From CAYFIW01 sp964500645 (lineage in GTDB: Bacteria; Chloroflexota; Dehalococcoidia; Lucifugimonadales; UBA826), in NCBI GenBank assembly GCA_964500645.1, contig CAZCOH010000073.1, forward strand, positions 1 to 7,222: 7,222 bases of DNA, given 5' to 3'. Shown here in pieces: positions 1 through 6,384 of this stretch. How positions within the stretch are numbered: the first letter of the stretch is position 1; every line of letters begins with the position of its first letter. The notes under the pieces are model-generated. The model did not search any database, was not told the DNA's origin, and saw only the letters and a list, made by a program, of their open reading frames with translations. A program made the position numbers and the translations under genes.

Positions 1-866
1 CGTATCTGATCAAAGGTGGGAGGAAGTTCGTTTCGAGATTCCAGCCATTCATCCATTGGCTGATACACTTCCGTTCGTTCTCGGAGGTGTCTTTTCCATT
101 GCATGATATCTTGTATCCAATCGATATGTGTCTTTGTGTTTTCAATTGCCTGTGACTCATCTTCAGCCACATGTACATATCTAAAGAATGGAACTTTATC
201 CATATGTGGTGAGCGTCCGATAGCTTTACATTTCTCTTCGTATCTGGAAACCAATTTAAGTGCCAATTCCGTGTCTTGAACTACTGCTATACACAACAAA
301 AAACCATTTGTGATTAAAAAGTCTAAGGTGTCAGGGGATCTGGTGGCTGCTATATAAACAGGAGGATGAGGAACTTGGATTGGGGAAGGTACCAAGTCTA
401 TGTTTCTCAATTGATGAAAACGTCCCTCCATGCAGACTGATTTATTTGACCACAGATCACAGATTGAAAGGACCGTCTCCTGGAACCTCTCCTGGCTTTC
501 CTCAGCTTGCACATTAAATCCCCCATATTCATAACCATATACACCTCTTCCAAAGCCAACATCTAATCGGCCATTACTAAGAACATCGACTGTTGCTGTA
601 TCTTCCGCGAGTCGAATCGGGTTATGAAGATTAGGAATCAGCACCCCGGTTCCAAGTCGAATATTTTTAGTGGTCGCCGCTATATGACCGAGAATAACTA
701 AAAGAGACGCTCCCATGCTATATCTAGTGAAGTGATGCTCAGCAAACCATGCAGAATCGAATCCGATGGATTCAGCAAGATGTACTTGGTCGACAGCGTT
801 ATAGAAAACAGAAGGCTGATTAATTTTCTCGGGCCAAGAAAGGTGAGTAAAAAGAGCTAGTTTCAC
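1..866 (-). CDS. Luciferase-like (LLM) flavin-dependent monooxygenase, C-terminus cut off by window edge
   Basis: This is the N-terminal 288 residues of a bacterial-luciferase-family TIM-barrel enzyme, expected to use reduced flavin (FMNH2 or F420) and O2 to oxidise a small organic molecule in the cytoplasm. Visible landmarks are the first strand KLALFTHLSWPE at residues 2-13, the family motif FDSAWFAEHHF at 36-46, strand IRLGTGV at 69-75, and LAEDTATVDVLSNGRLDVGFGRG at about 86-108, which ends in the conserved GRLDVGFGRG turn. Later VYIAATRSP matches the strand that contacts the flavin phosphate. The start is GTG at 866-864: an in-frame TAA lies 15 nt upstream at 881-879, and GGAGG (875-871) sits 4 nt before the GTG. 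Full-length family members are about 330-380 residues, so some 50-90 are missing. It belongs to the luciferase alpha-like branch, unlike the DszA-like paralogue at 2109, and is divergent from the glycohydrolase at 977. The substrate is not predictable. Confidence 0.93.
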   Translation of the reverse strand, partial: MKLALFTHLSWPEKINQPSVFYNAVDQVHLAESIGFDSAWFAEHHFTRYSMGASLLVILGHIAATTKNIRLGTGVLIPNLHNPIRLAEDTATVDVLSNGRLDVGFGRGVYGYEYGGFNVQAEESQERFQETVLSICDLWSNKSVCMEGRFHQLRNIDLVPSPIQVPHPPVYIAATRSPDTLDFLITNGFLLCIAVVQDTELALKLVSRYEEKCKAIGRSPHMDKVPFFRYVHVAEDESQAIENTKTHIDWIQDIMQWKRHLRERTEVYQPMDEWLESRNELPPTFDQI

Positions 867-976
867 GATACCTCCGTATTACTGTGTGCAAAATCCACGA
901 TAAGTCAACTCTTCTGGAAAATTGCTAAGACTGTATAATCCTCATGACCGAGAATATAAGGCATAGGAGACTAATA
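867..976. promoter_or_regulatory. Divergent intergenic region between the LLM gene and the glycohydrolase gene
   Basis: About 110 bp separate the GTG of the leftward monooxygenase from the ATG of the rightward glycohydrolase, so both must be initiated from here or read through from further away. On the plus strand there is one perfect TATAAT (934-939). On the minus strand there is a TTGACT at 908-903, but no good -10 box at the right distance. No long palindrome was seen. Confidence 0.5.
911..939 (+). promoter_or_regulatory. Candidate sigma-70 promoter for the ADP-ribosylglycohydrolase gene
   Basis: TATAAT at 934-939 matches the -10 consensus perfectly. The -35 hexamer at the 17-bp position (CTTCTG, 911-916) is poor, so the promoter is either weak or activator-dependent. 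A transcription start near 945-947 would leave a leader of about 30 nt before the ATG at 977 and would exclude the in-frame ATG at 944 as a start. Confidence 0.4.
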
Positions 977-2038
977 ATGAACCTTTTGATGGATAAAATA
1001 TATGGATGTCTTTTAGGTGGGATGATTGGTGATGCGTTTGGTGCCCCAGGCGAAGGTATGACCTATAAAGGGATTCAAGAAAAGTATGGAAAAGATGGTA
1101 TTACTGATTTCGAGGGCACAGGGACTGATGACACCGCTGTGAGAAATCAGCTTGTAACAACGATAATGAAATGTGGCGGATACCCCAACGTTGACGAATT
1201 CGCACAATCATTTATCGATTCCAGAGATCAAAACTATAAGCTTTGGTTTATCCCGGTAAAAAATTCTTTTCATAAGTTTTCGGAAGGATTGTCACTACCT
1301 GCTTACTCAGGCTGGGGGAACATGCAAAGTTCCTCAACAGCAATGGCCATTTCTCCCATGGGTATTATAAATGCGGGAAACCCTAGGCAAGCGGCCCTAG
1401 AAACAGCCGAAGTAGCGGCGTTAATTCATAATGGCCCAACTGGTTTCTGTAGAGACGCGGCTTGCGCTGTAGCTGCTGCTGTGGCCGCCGCCCTCAAGCC
1501 AAACACAAACGTAGCTGAAGTAATTCACGAAGCGAAAAAATATTTGATGCCGGTCAGTGCAAAATTGCTGATTGACCTTATCGATGACGCACTTGAAATG
1601 GCGCAAAAAGCGGAAACCTATGAGAATTTTAGGGAAGAGTATTACAGGACCTCACTTAGACAAGTTCTATGTGATTCCAGGGAGACGATTCCAGCCACGT
1701 TTGCTCTTTTACACCTCTCTGATGGTGATCCACGTAAAGCTATTACTTGGGCCGCCAATTTTGGTAGAGATGCAGATACTATAGGAGCGATGATAGGTGG
1801 TATTGTGGGTGCTCTCCATGGGGCCAGTGGATTACCTGACGAGTGGGTTGAGAAAGCAACCAGTGCTTCAACCGTGGAGTCACGATATTCCGGTCATCAT
1901 TATACTCATGCCGGGGAAGTGTCGGATGCTCCAACCTTCGATAATTTGGAGATCGCTCAACAGCTTGAAAAAGTGCTAAAGAATAGACTGCAGTCACTAA
2001 ACGAAGTTTCCGATACGATTCACGCTATGTCTTCATAA
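977..2038 (+). CDS. ADP-ribosylglycohydrolase-fold protein (DraG/ARH superfamily)
   Basis: This is a 353-residue all-helical hydrolase of the superfamily that removes ADP-ribose or related ribosyl groups using a pair of Mg/Mn ions. Residue numbers count from the ATG at 977. The N-terminal motif GCLLGGMIGDAFGAPGE (G18 D19 A20, E26) is followed by T50-D51-D52-T53, the first metal-binding cluster. A helical segment AALIHNGPTGFCRDAACAVA lies mid-protein. Near the C-terminus FGRDADTIGAMIGGIVGALHG supplies D265, D267 and T268, the second metal cluster, and the usual GLP..W follows. An in-frame ATG at 944 exists, but the one at 977 has AGGAG at 965-969 with a 7-nt gap and gives the family-typical N-terminus. 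In place of the usual NG..MR-type segment, this protein has MQSSSTAMAISPMGIINAG. Metal sites look intact; target specificity is unclear. A DszA-like monooxygenase follows 70 nt downstream. Confidence 0.9.
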   Translation: MNLLMDKIYGCLLGGMIGDAFGAPGEGMTYKGIQEKYGKDGITDFEGTGTDDTAVRNQLVTTIMKCGGYPNVDEFAQSFIDSRDQNYKLWFIPVKNSFHKFSEGLSLPAYSGWGNMQSSSTAMAISPMGIINAGNPRQAALETAEVAALIHNGPTGFCRDAACAVAAAVAAALKPNTNVAEVIHEAKKYLMPVSAKLLIDLIDDALEMAQKAETYENFREEYYRTSLRQVLCDSRETIPATFALLHLSDGDPRKAITWAANFGRDADTIGAMIGGIVGALHGASGLPDEWVEKATSASTVESRYSGHHYTHAGEVSDAPTFDNLEIAQQLEKVLKNRLQSLNEVSDTIHAMSS

Positions 2039-2050
2039 GACGGCCTTAGA

Positions 2051-2069
2051 GTTGATTACTTAAATCAAC
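2051..2069. other. Perfect 7-bp inverted repeat (hairpin or operator) between glycohydrolase and DszA-like gene
   Basis: GTTGATT at 2051-2057 and AATCAAC at 2063-2069 pair perfectly around a 5-nt loop, 12 bp after the glycohydrolase stop. The following bases are AT-rich but contain no run of T, so it is not a classical intrinsic terminator. It could be a weak attenuator or processing hairpin, or a repressor site ahead of the gene at 2109. Confidence 0.4.
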
Positions 2070-2108
2070 GGAATAATTCGATTAATTTGTTAGAGTCTAG
2101 GAACGTGG

Positions 2109-3419
2109 ATGAAACGTGAACTGCATCTCAATTTATTCATAAATGGCAAGGGGCATCATGAGGCGTCTTGGCGCCACATTGATGCTTCGCCCATAGAATC
2201 TACTGACATAAAGTATTTGGTAGGTTTATCTAAGAAGGCAGAGGGGGGATTATTTGATTCTATATTTCTGGCTGACCAACTTGCCTATCAAGGTGGGGGT
2301 GCTCAAATAGGATTAGAACCAGTTACAGCCTTATCTGCCTTGTCAGTCTCAACGGATCAGATAGGACTTATAGGAACGGCCTCAACTACTTATACTGAGC
2401 CATTCAACCTTGTGAGGCAATTTGCCTCTCTGGATCATATAAGTAAAGGCAGAATAGGCTGGAATATTGTTACCTCTTGGTCCGCTCCTGCCGCAAAAAA
2501 TTTCGGCTACGATACCCAAATCAGCCACGATGATAGGTATGCCAGGGCAGACGAATTTATGGAAGTTGCCAAAGGACTGTGGGACAGCTGGTCAGACGAC
2601 GCTGTCACTAACGATAAACACAGCGGGAAATACATCCGAGATGGGTCTATTCGATCCATAGATTACAAGGGGCAATATTACAAGGTTTCTGGACCATTAA
2701 ATATTTCTAGAGGCCCTCAAGGTCGTCCTGTACTCGTCCAAGCTGGATCGTCGGATAAAGGTCGAAGATTCGCATCCGAACACGCGGAAGCTGTCTTTAC
2801 TGCTCATATGCAAAAGGAAACTGCAAAGGCTTTCTATTCTGATTTAAAATCCTTGGTTAAGGCAACAGGTCGGGACCCAAATCAATGTTTGATATTACCT
2901 GGATTGAGTCCGGTCATAGCGGAAACCGAAAAAGAGGCGCAGCGATACTCCGAAGATTTGAATGAACTCACAAACACCATCGAAGGTCTCAACAGGTTAT
3001 CTTCAAGATTTGGTGGAGCGGACTTCAACCACCTTCCTCTTGATGTTCCTCTTTCCAGAGAAGATTTTCCGGATCCTTCTACCGTTGAATCTGCACGTAG
3101 TCGCACCGAAGTTATTTTAGGAGTTGTTGAAAAGGATAAGTTAACCTTGAGAGAATTATTGTCTAAAATGGCTGGAGCCAGGGGGCATTACGTTGTCGCA
3201 GGTACCCCAGAAAAGATTGCAGATTTGATTTTCGATTGGTTTACCGATGGCGTTGCCGATGGAATAAATCTCATGCCTCCAGTACTCCCCAAGATGTTGG
3301 ATATTTTCATCGATCAGGTGGTTCCAATATTACAGAGAAAAGGGATTTTCCGCACAGAATATAAGGGAGATACATTACGGTCACATTATGGTCTAAATCG
3401 ACCCGAAAATCTCTTCTGA
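2109..3419 (+). CDS. FMNH2-dependent monooxygenase, NtaA/SnaA/DszA branch of the luciferase-like family
   Basis: This 436-residue protein has the usual length of nitrilotriacetate/dibenzothiophene-sulfone-type monooxygenases. Those use FMNH2 from a separate reductase and O2 to cleave C-N or C-S bonds or hydroxylate small molecules. Diagnostic segments are LHLNLFINGKGHHEASWRH near the start, the SKGRIGWNIVTS strand (W118, N119, T122, S123) followed by A..KNFG (131-133), HDDRYARADEFMEV from H140, then the extended YKGQYYKVSGPLNISRGPQGRP loop and VLVQAGSSDKGRRFAS. The C-terminus has GTPEKIADLIFDWF, the MPPVLP segment and the branch-typical ending FRTEYKGDTLRSHYGLNRP. The ATG at 2109 has AGGA (2099-2102) at 6-nt spacing. 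No partner flavin reductase is present in the window, so it must be supplied from elsewhere. The substrate cannot be named; annotation to family level is secure. Confidence 0.95.
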   Translation: MKRELHLNLFINGKGHHEASWRHIDASPIESTDIKYLVGLSKKAEGGLFDSIFLADQLAYQGGGAQIGLEPVTALSALSVSTDQIGLIGTASTTYTEPFNLVRQFASLDHISKGRIGWNIVTSWSAPAAKNFGYDTQISHDDRYARADEFMEVAKGLWDSWSDDAVTNDKHSGKYIRDGSIRSIDYKGQYYKVSGPLNISRGPQGRPVLVQAGSSDKGRRFASEHAEAVFTAHMQKETAKAFYSDLKSLVKATGRDPNQCLILPGLSPVIAETEKEAQRYSEDLNELTNTIEGLNRLSSRFGGADFNHLPLDVPLSREDFPDPSTVESARSRTEVILGVVEKDKLTLRELLSKMAGARGHYVVAGTPEKIADLIFDWFTDGVADGINLMPPVLPKMLDIFIDQVVPILQRKGIFRTEYKGDTLRSHYGLNRPENLF

Positions 3420-3569
3420 ATACTGTTCTGTTAAAGATTTGTAATATGTTTAAGTAACGTTATGTTCACAGATTTTTTGTTACAGGTTTTTTATATTAGA
3501 ATGCCTTTTACAGTCTCTTTTTATAAGATCAATTGCATTGTATAAATGGAAAAATACCGGGGGCGCCAT
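3420..3569. other. T-rich intergenic spacer with 14-nt periodic ACAG/T-tract motif
   Basis: This 150-bp spacer separates the monooxygenase from the dehydrogenase pair and holds no recognisable gene. Its plus strand is strikingly T-rich. ACAGATTTTTT (3468-3478) is repeated almost exactly as ACAGGTTTTTT (3482-3492), and ACAG recurs at 3510 with a T-run behind it. The dinucleotide AG falls at exact 14-nt steps from 3470 to 3527. A short palindrome TAACGTTA is at 3455-3462. The T-runs could help to end transcription of the upstream gene, but no GC stem precedes them. Confidence 0.4.
3541..3546 (+). promoter_or_regulatory. Possible -10 box for the SDR-GMC transcription unit
   Basis: TATAAA at 3541-3546 matches the -10 consensus at 5 of 6 positions and lies 24 bp before the preferred SDR start. 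The -35 position holds only T-rich sequence, so this is a weak prediction. Initiation here would place the transcription start after the ATG at 3546, favouring the ATG at 3570. Confidence 0.25.
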
Positions 3570-4355
3570 ATGGGAAGATTGACGGATAAAGTTGCCATAA
3601 TAACTGGGGGTGCAGGTGGAATAGGCAGGGCCGCTGGAAAAGTTTTTTCTAAAGAAGGTGCAAAAGTAGTGTTGGTTGACTTAGATGAAACTGCACTCAA
3701 GGATGCAATTTTAGGGATAAATGATGAAAACGTAAGCTATGTTGTTGCAGACACAACGAAACCGGAGGAAGTGCAAGGTTTCGTTAACACGACTATTCAA
3801 CGTTACGGAGGAGTCGACATTTTTCTTGCCAATGCAGGAATAGAAGGAGAGATCCACTCCATAGTTGAAACCCCGGTAGAGATGTTTGACAGGGTGATGT
3901 CTGTGAACGTTAGAGGTGTATGGTTAGGACTGAAATATGTCATGCCAGTGATGAGTGAGCGAGGTGGTGGAAGTATAGTCATAACTTCATCAACGGCGGG
4001 ACGTATAGGCTCTGCAGGGATGGCGCCATATTCTACTAGTAAACACGCTGTGATCGGGTTGATGAGGTCAGCAGCACTGGAAGGTTCAGATATGGGAATA
4101 AGAGTAAATACTGTAAACCCCTCTCCCATACAGACTAGAATGATGCGCTCAATAGAGGAAATGCGAGTTTCTGAACATGGGTTTGCAACTACTGAGGAAG
4201 TACAGGAAAGTTTCGCAGTTGGAAATCCACTCCGTCGTTATGGTGAACCGGAGGAAGTAGCCAGGTTAATGTTGTTTTTGGCTAGTGATGAAAGCAGTTA
4301 CTGTAATGGTGGTGTATACATGGTGGATGGCGGAACGACAGCTGGGAGAGTATAA
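3570..4355 (+). CDS. Short-chain dehydrogenase/reductase (classical SDR, NAD-type)
   Basis: This 261-residue Rossmann-fold oxidoreductase interconverts an alcohol and a ketone. Counting from the ATG at 3570, the cofactor motif is TGGAGGIG (12-19). D37, in LVDLD at the end of the second strand, is the usual sign of NAD(H) preference. The ANAG motif has N88, N113 sits in SVNVRG, and the catalytic residues are S141, Y154 and K158 (YSTSK). The C-terminus MVDGGTTAG is the standard ending, so the enzyme looks complete and active. The ATG at 3546 adds eight poorly conserved-looking residues and lacks an SD. The ATG at 3570 has GGGGG (3559-3563) 6 nt upstream and yields the typical N-terminus MGRLTDKVAIITGG. 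The GMC gene begins 33 nt after its stop, so the two are probably one operon and may act on the same substrate. Many SDRs share this architecture, so the substrate is unknown. Confidence 0.94.
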   Translation: MGRLTDKVAIITGGAGGIGRAAGKVFSKEGAKVVLVDLDETALKDAILGINDENVSYVVADTTKPEEVQGFVNTTIQRYGGVDIFLANAGIEGEIHSIVETPVEMFDRVMSVNVRGVWLGLKYVMPVMSERGGGSIVITSSTAGRIGSAGMAPYSTSKHAVIGLMRSAALEGSDMGIRVNTVNPSPIQTRMMRSIEEMRVSEHGFATTEEVQESFAVGNPLRRYGEPEEVARLMLFLASDESSYCNGGVYMVDGGTTAGRV

Positions 4356-4388
4356 AAGGTTTCCTAAGAGAAAGGACGGTTACTTCAT

Positions 4389-5933
4389 ATGATGTATGAC
4401 ACGATCATCGTGGGAGCAGGATCGGCAGGGTCAGTATTGGCTTCAAGGCTGACTGAAGATCCAACAAGATCGGTCCTGTTGCTAGAGGCCGGACCTGATT
4501 ATCCCAAGGAGAGAGATCTTCCTGATCATATTAGATATGGTGTTAGTGCCTGGTATGACTCTTATGATCCTTATTCTCATACCTGGGGCTATCAAGCACA
4601 AGCTAGACCCGATAGAGAGACTCCTTTTCTTTTACCCAGAGGCAAAGTGACAGGGGGTTCAAGTTCGATCAATGGACAAGTTTGGTTTCGGGGGATACCC
4701 GAAGATTTTGACGCTTGGGAGCGTCTGGGAAATAAAGGGTGGTCCTATAAAGACGTATTAGAATTTTTTCGTAAATCAGAGACTGATTTAGATTTTAGAG
4801 GAGATGATTTTCACGGTTCAGCAGGGCTCATACCTGTTAAACGTTATACAGATGAAGAATTGTTACCCAGTCCACGAGCTTTTCTCGAAGCCTGTATCGC
4901 TGCAGGGTACCCTAGGACAGAAGATATGAACCATCCAGATTCAACAGGAGTTGGATTTTATCCTTTTAACCGAATTGATGGTATTCGTATGAGTACCGCT
5001 TTGACCTATTTGCAGGCGGCCAGAAATAGGCTCAATCTGACATTACGTTCTGACGTACTGGTAAATAAAATACTAATAGAGAACGGGAGAGCGGTTGGCG
5101 TAGAGGCCTCTTCAGGAGGTGAGATTTTTAGGATTAATGCTGAAAGAGTGATACTTAGCGGTGGGGCGATAAACTCCCCACAATTGCTGATGTTAAGTGG
5201 AATAGGAGATTCAGAACATCTATCCCAGTTCGGGATTCATACGAATGCACACCTGCCTGGAGTTGGGCAGAATTTAAGAGATCATCCAGCGGTCTTTATG
5301 CAATACCAAACTGCGGCTCCACATCCAGATATTGTTCCTGGTTTACAGATTGGTATGAGATACACAACACCAGGTTCCATATATAAGAACGATATGCAGA
5401 TGAGGCCAATTCAGATTAGGACTGAGCATATACCACATGGTTTCGATATAGACGATTCTCAAATACCGACTGGTTTTAGTATTGCACTACAAAAGGCTCT
5501 CTCGAAGGGATCGATAACGCTGCAATCCTCGGACCCAACGCATCAACCATTATTGAATTATTGTTATTTGACTGATCCGTATGATCTCGAACGGATGAGA
5601 GGTGCAGTGAGGTTATGTGCACGAATATCTGCTATGGCCGAATATGAACCCGCTCAATTATCTAGAATTGCACCCACAGATGAAGTTATAGACAGTGATG
5701 AAAAATTAGACGACTGGATAAAAGCAAACGTTACGACTCAGCACCACTCATCCGGTACTTGTAAAATGGGAGTAAAATCAGACAATTTCGCAGTTGTCGA
5801 TAGCCAGTGTAATGTTTATTCGGTGGATAATCTCATGGTGGTGGACGCATCAATAATGCCCGATGTGGTCAGGTCAAATACCAATGCGACAACCATTATG
5901 ATCGCAGAGAAAATTTCATCTGAATTAGTCTAG
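4389..5933 (+). CDS. GMC-family FAD-dependent alcohol/choline dehydrogenase-like oxidoreductase
   Basis: This 514-residue flavoprotein is of the glucose-methanol-choline family, closest in style to bacterial choline/alcohol dehydrogenases; it would oxidise an alcohol to aldehyde or acid. The N-terminal FAD site is VGAGSAGS (G9, G11, G14), with E33 in LLLEAG binding the ribose. GMC signature 1 runs from G85 (GKVTGGSSSINGQVWFRG). Signature 2 is GGAINSPQLLMLSGIG at 258-273. The C-terminal active site has QHHSSGTCKMG with H452/H453, and RSNTNATTIMIAEK with N497 and N499. H453 and N497 are 44 residues apart, the spacing of the catalytic His-His/Asn pair in choline and aryl-alcohol oxidases. There is no signal peptide, so it is probably cytoplasmic. 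ATG codons at 4389 and 4392 are both possible; AAGGA (4372-4376) is 12 nt before the first, a rather long gap. It lies directly downstream of the SDR and is probably co-transcribed. Its substrate is not predictable. Confidence 0.95.
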   Translation: MMYDTIIVGAGSAGSVLASRLTEDPTRSVLLLEAGPDYPKERDLPDHIRYGVSAWYDSYDPYSHTWGYQAQARPDRETPFLLPRGKVTGGSSSINGQVWFRGIPEDFDAWERLGNKGWSYKDVLEFFRKSETDLDFRGDDFHGSAGLIPVKRYTDEELLPSPRAFLEACIAAGYPRTEDMNHPDSTGVGFYPFNRIDGIRMSTALTYLQAARNRLNLTLRSDVLVNKILIENGRAVGVEASSGGEIFRINAERVILSGGAINSPQLLMLSGIGDSEHLSQFGIHTNAHLPGVGQNLRDHPAVFMQYQTAAPHPDIVPGLQIGMRYTTPGSIYKNDMQMRPIQIRTEHIPHGFDIDDSQIPTGFSIALQKALSKGSITLQSSDPTHQPLLNYCYLTDPYDLERMRGAVRLCARISAMAEYEPAQLSRIAPTDEVIDSDEKLDDWIKANVTTQHHSSGTCKMGVKSDNFAVVDSQCNVYSVDNLMVVDASIMPDVVRSNTNATTIMIAEKISSELV

Positions 5934-5941
5934 ACAGATAT

Positions 5942-5961
5942 TCCTAATTGTTAATATAGGA
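5942..5961. terminator. Weak hairpin between convergent GMC and NIPSNAP-like genes
   Basis: TCCTA (5942-5946) pairs with TAGGA (5957-5961), and ATT/AAT continues the stem around a GTT loop with one bulged A. It lies in the 30-bp gap between the convergent stop codons (5931-5933 and 5964-5966), where a bidirectional terminator would be expected. Without a U-run on either strand this remains a modest prediction. Confidence 0.3.
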
Positions 5962-5963
5962 TT

Positions 5964-6254
5964 CTACGACCGCTCTACAATTCTTACTTCAGTTTTGGCG
6001 ATGTGCTGAGACGGCTGGTCTCCGACCGCGAGTCTTTCTGGCGATGAATAGTATTCAGCCTCTTTAATTGCAATTTGATCCACGCTGTCGAAACTTCTAA
6101 CCCATATGAATTCAGTTCGGTCTAAGTTGACCCAGGCAGCTTCTATCGGTATTCCGTGCTTCTCGTGGTTGGGTTTTAGATGTTCGTTGAATAATTTAAC
6201 CCAGGAATCCATCATCCCACCATTTATTGTATAAATACGCAATTGTGATACCAA
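5964..6254 (-). CDS. NIPSNAP-family small alpha/beta protein, TTG start
   Basis: This 96-residue protein matches the NIPSNAP type of dimeric ferredoxin-like domain. It opens with strand QLRIYTINGG, then a helix MDSWVKLFNEHLKPNHEKHGIP, strand AAWVNLDRTEFIWVRSFD, helix IKEAEYYSSPER and a final strand KTEVRIVERS. QLR-Y, the helix ending in HEKHGI, and the E-Y-SPER segment are what I recognise. Bacterial members are often found near degradative oxidoreductases, but their biochemical role is mostly undefined. No ATG is available. TTG codons lie at 6260 and 6254. GGAG (6265-6262) is 1 nt from the first and 7 nt from the second, so the start at 6254 (MVSQLRIYTIN) is preferred. The gene faces the GMC gene across a 30-bp gap and is on the same strand as the zinc-knuckle gene upstream. 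Confidence 0.82.
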   Translation of the reverse strand: MVSQLRIYTINGGMMDSWVKLFNEHLKPNHEKHGIPIEAAWVNLDRTEFIWVRSFDSVDQIAIKEAEYYSSPERLAVGDQPSQHIAKTEVRIVERS

Positions 6255-6312
6255 AATCAATCTCCCCTCTTTGTAATTTTTGTTGGTTATGAGTTTACGC
6301 CAATTTCAATAA

Positions 6313-6318
6313 ATTATA
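6313..6318 (-). promoter_or_regulatory. Candidate -10 box for the NIPSNAP-like gene
   Basis: On the minus strand TATAAT reads from 6318 to 6313, about 59 nt before the TTG at 6254. The -35 window holds no good match to TTGACA, so the support is the hexamer alone, in AT-rich sequence where such a match can occur by chance. The rest of the gap 6255-6384 holds no other clear feature. Confidence 0.28.
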
Positions 6319-6384
6319 TATTTCTAGGTGATCCATAATCAGGCATGGTTTTATTAAAGCTCGGCAATACAAACTTTTTTTATG

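Noticed and set aside
876..908. TTGACT (908-903, minus) as -35 of a promoter for the leftward LLM gene
   Set aside because: At 16-18 bp spacing there is no acceptable -10 box, and the nearest TAATAC is too far away and would start transcription within the SD.
944..976. Upstream in-frame ATG as the start of the glycohydrolase
   Set aside because: It lies only a few bases after a consensus TATAAT and has no SD, whereas the ATG at 977 has AGGAG at good spacing and gives the family N-terminus.
3546..3569. Upstream in-frame ATG as the SDR start
   Set aside because: No SD; the eight extra residues (MEKYRGRH) are not typical of SDRs, while the ATG at 3570 has a G-rich SD-like sequence 6 nt upstream.
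3803..4129. Open frame of 108 codons on the minus strand inside the SDR gene
   Set aside because: It is entirely antisense to a gene with full SDR motifs, and its translation shows no recognisable domain.
4356..4388. TCCT...AGGA pairing that could hide the GMC ribosome-binding site
   Set aside because: Only a 4-bp stem with a 7-nt loop; too weak to claim regulation.
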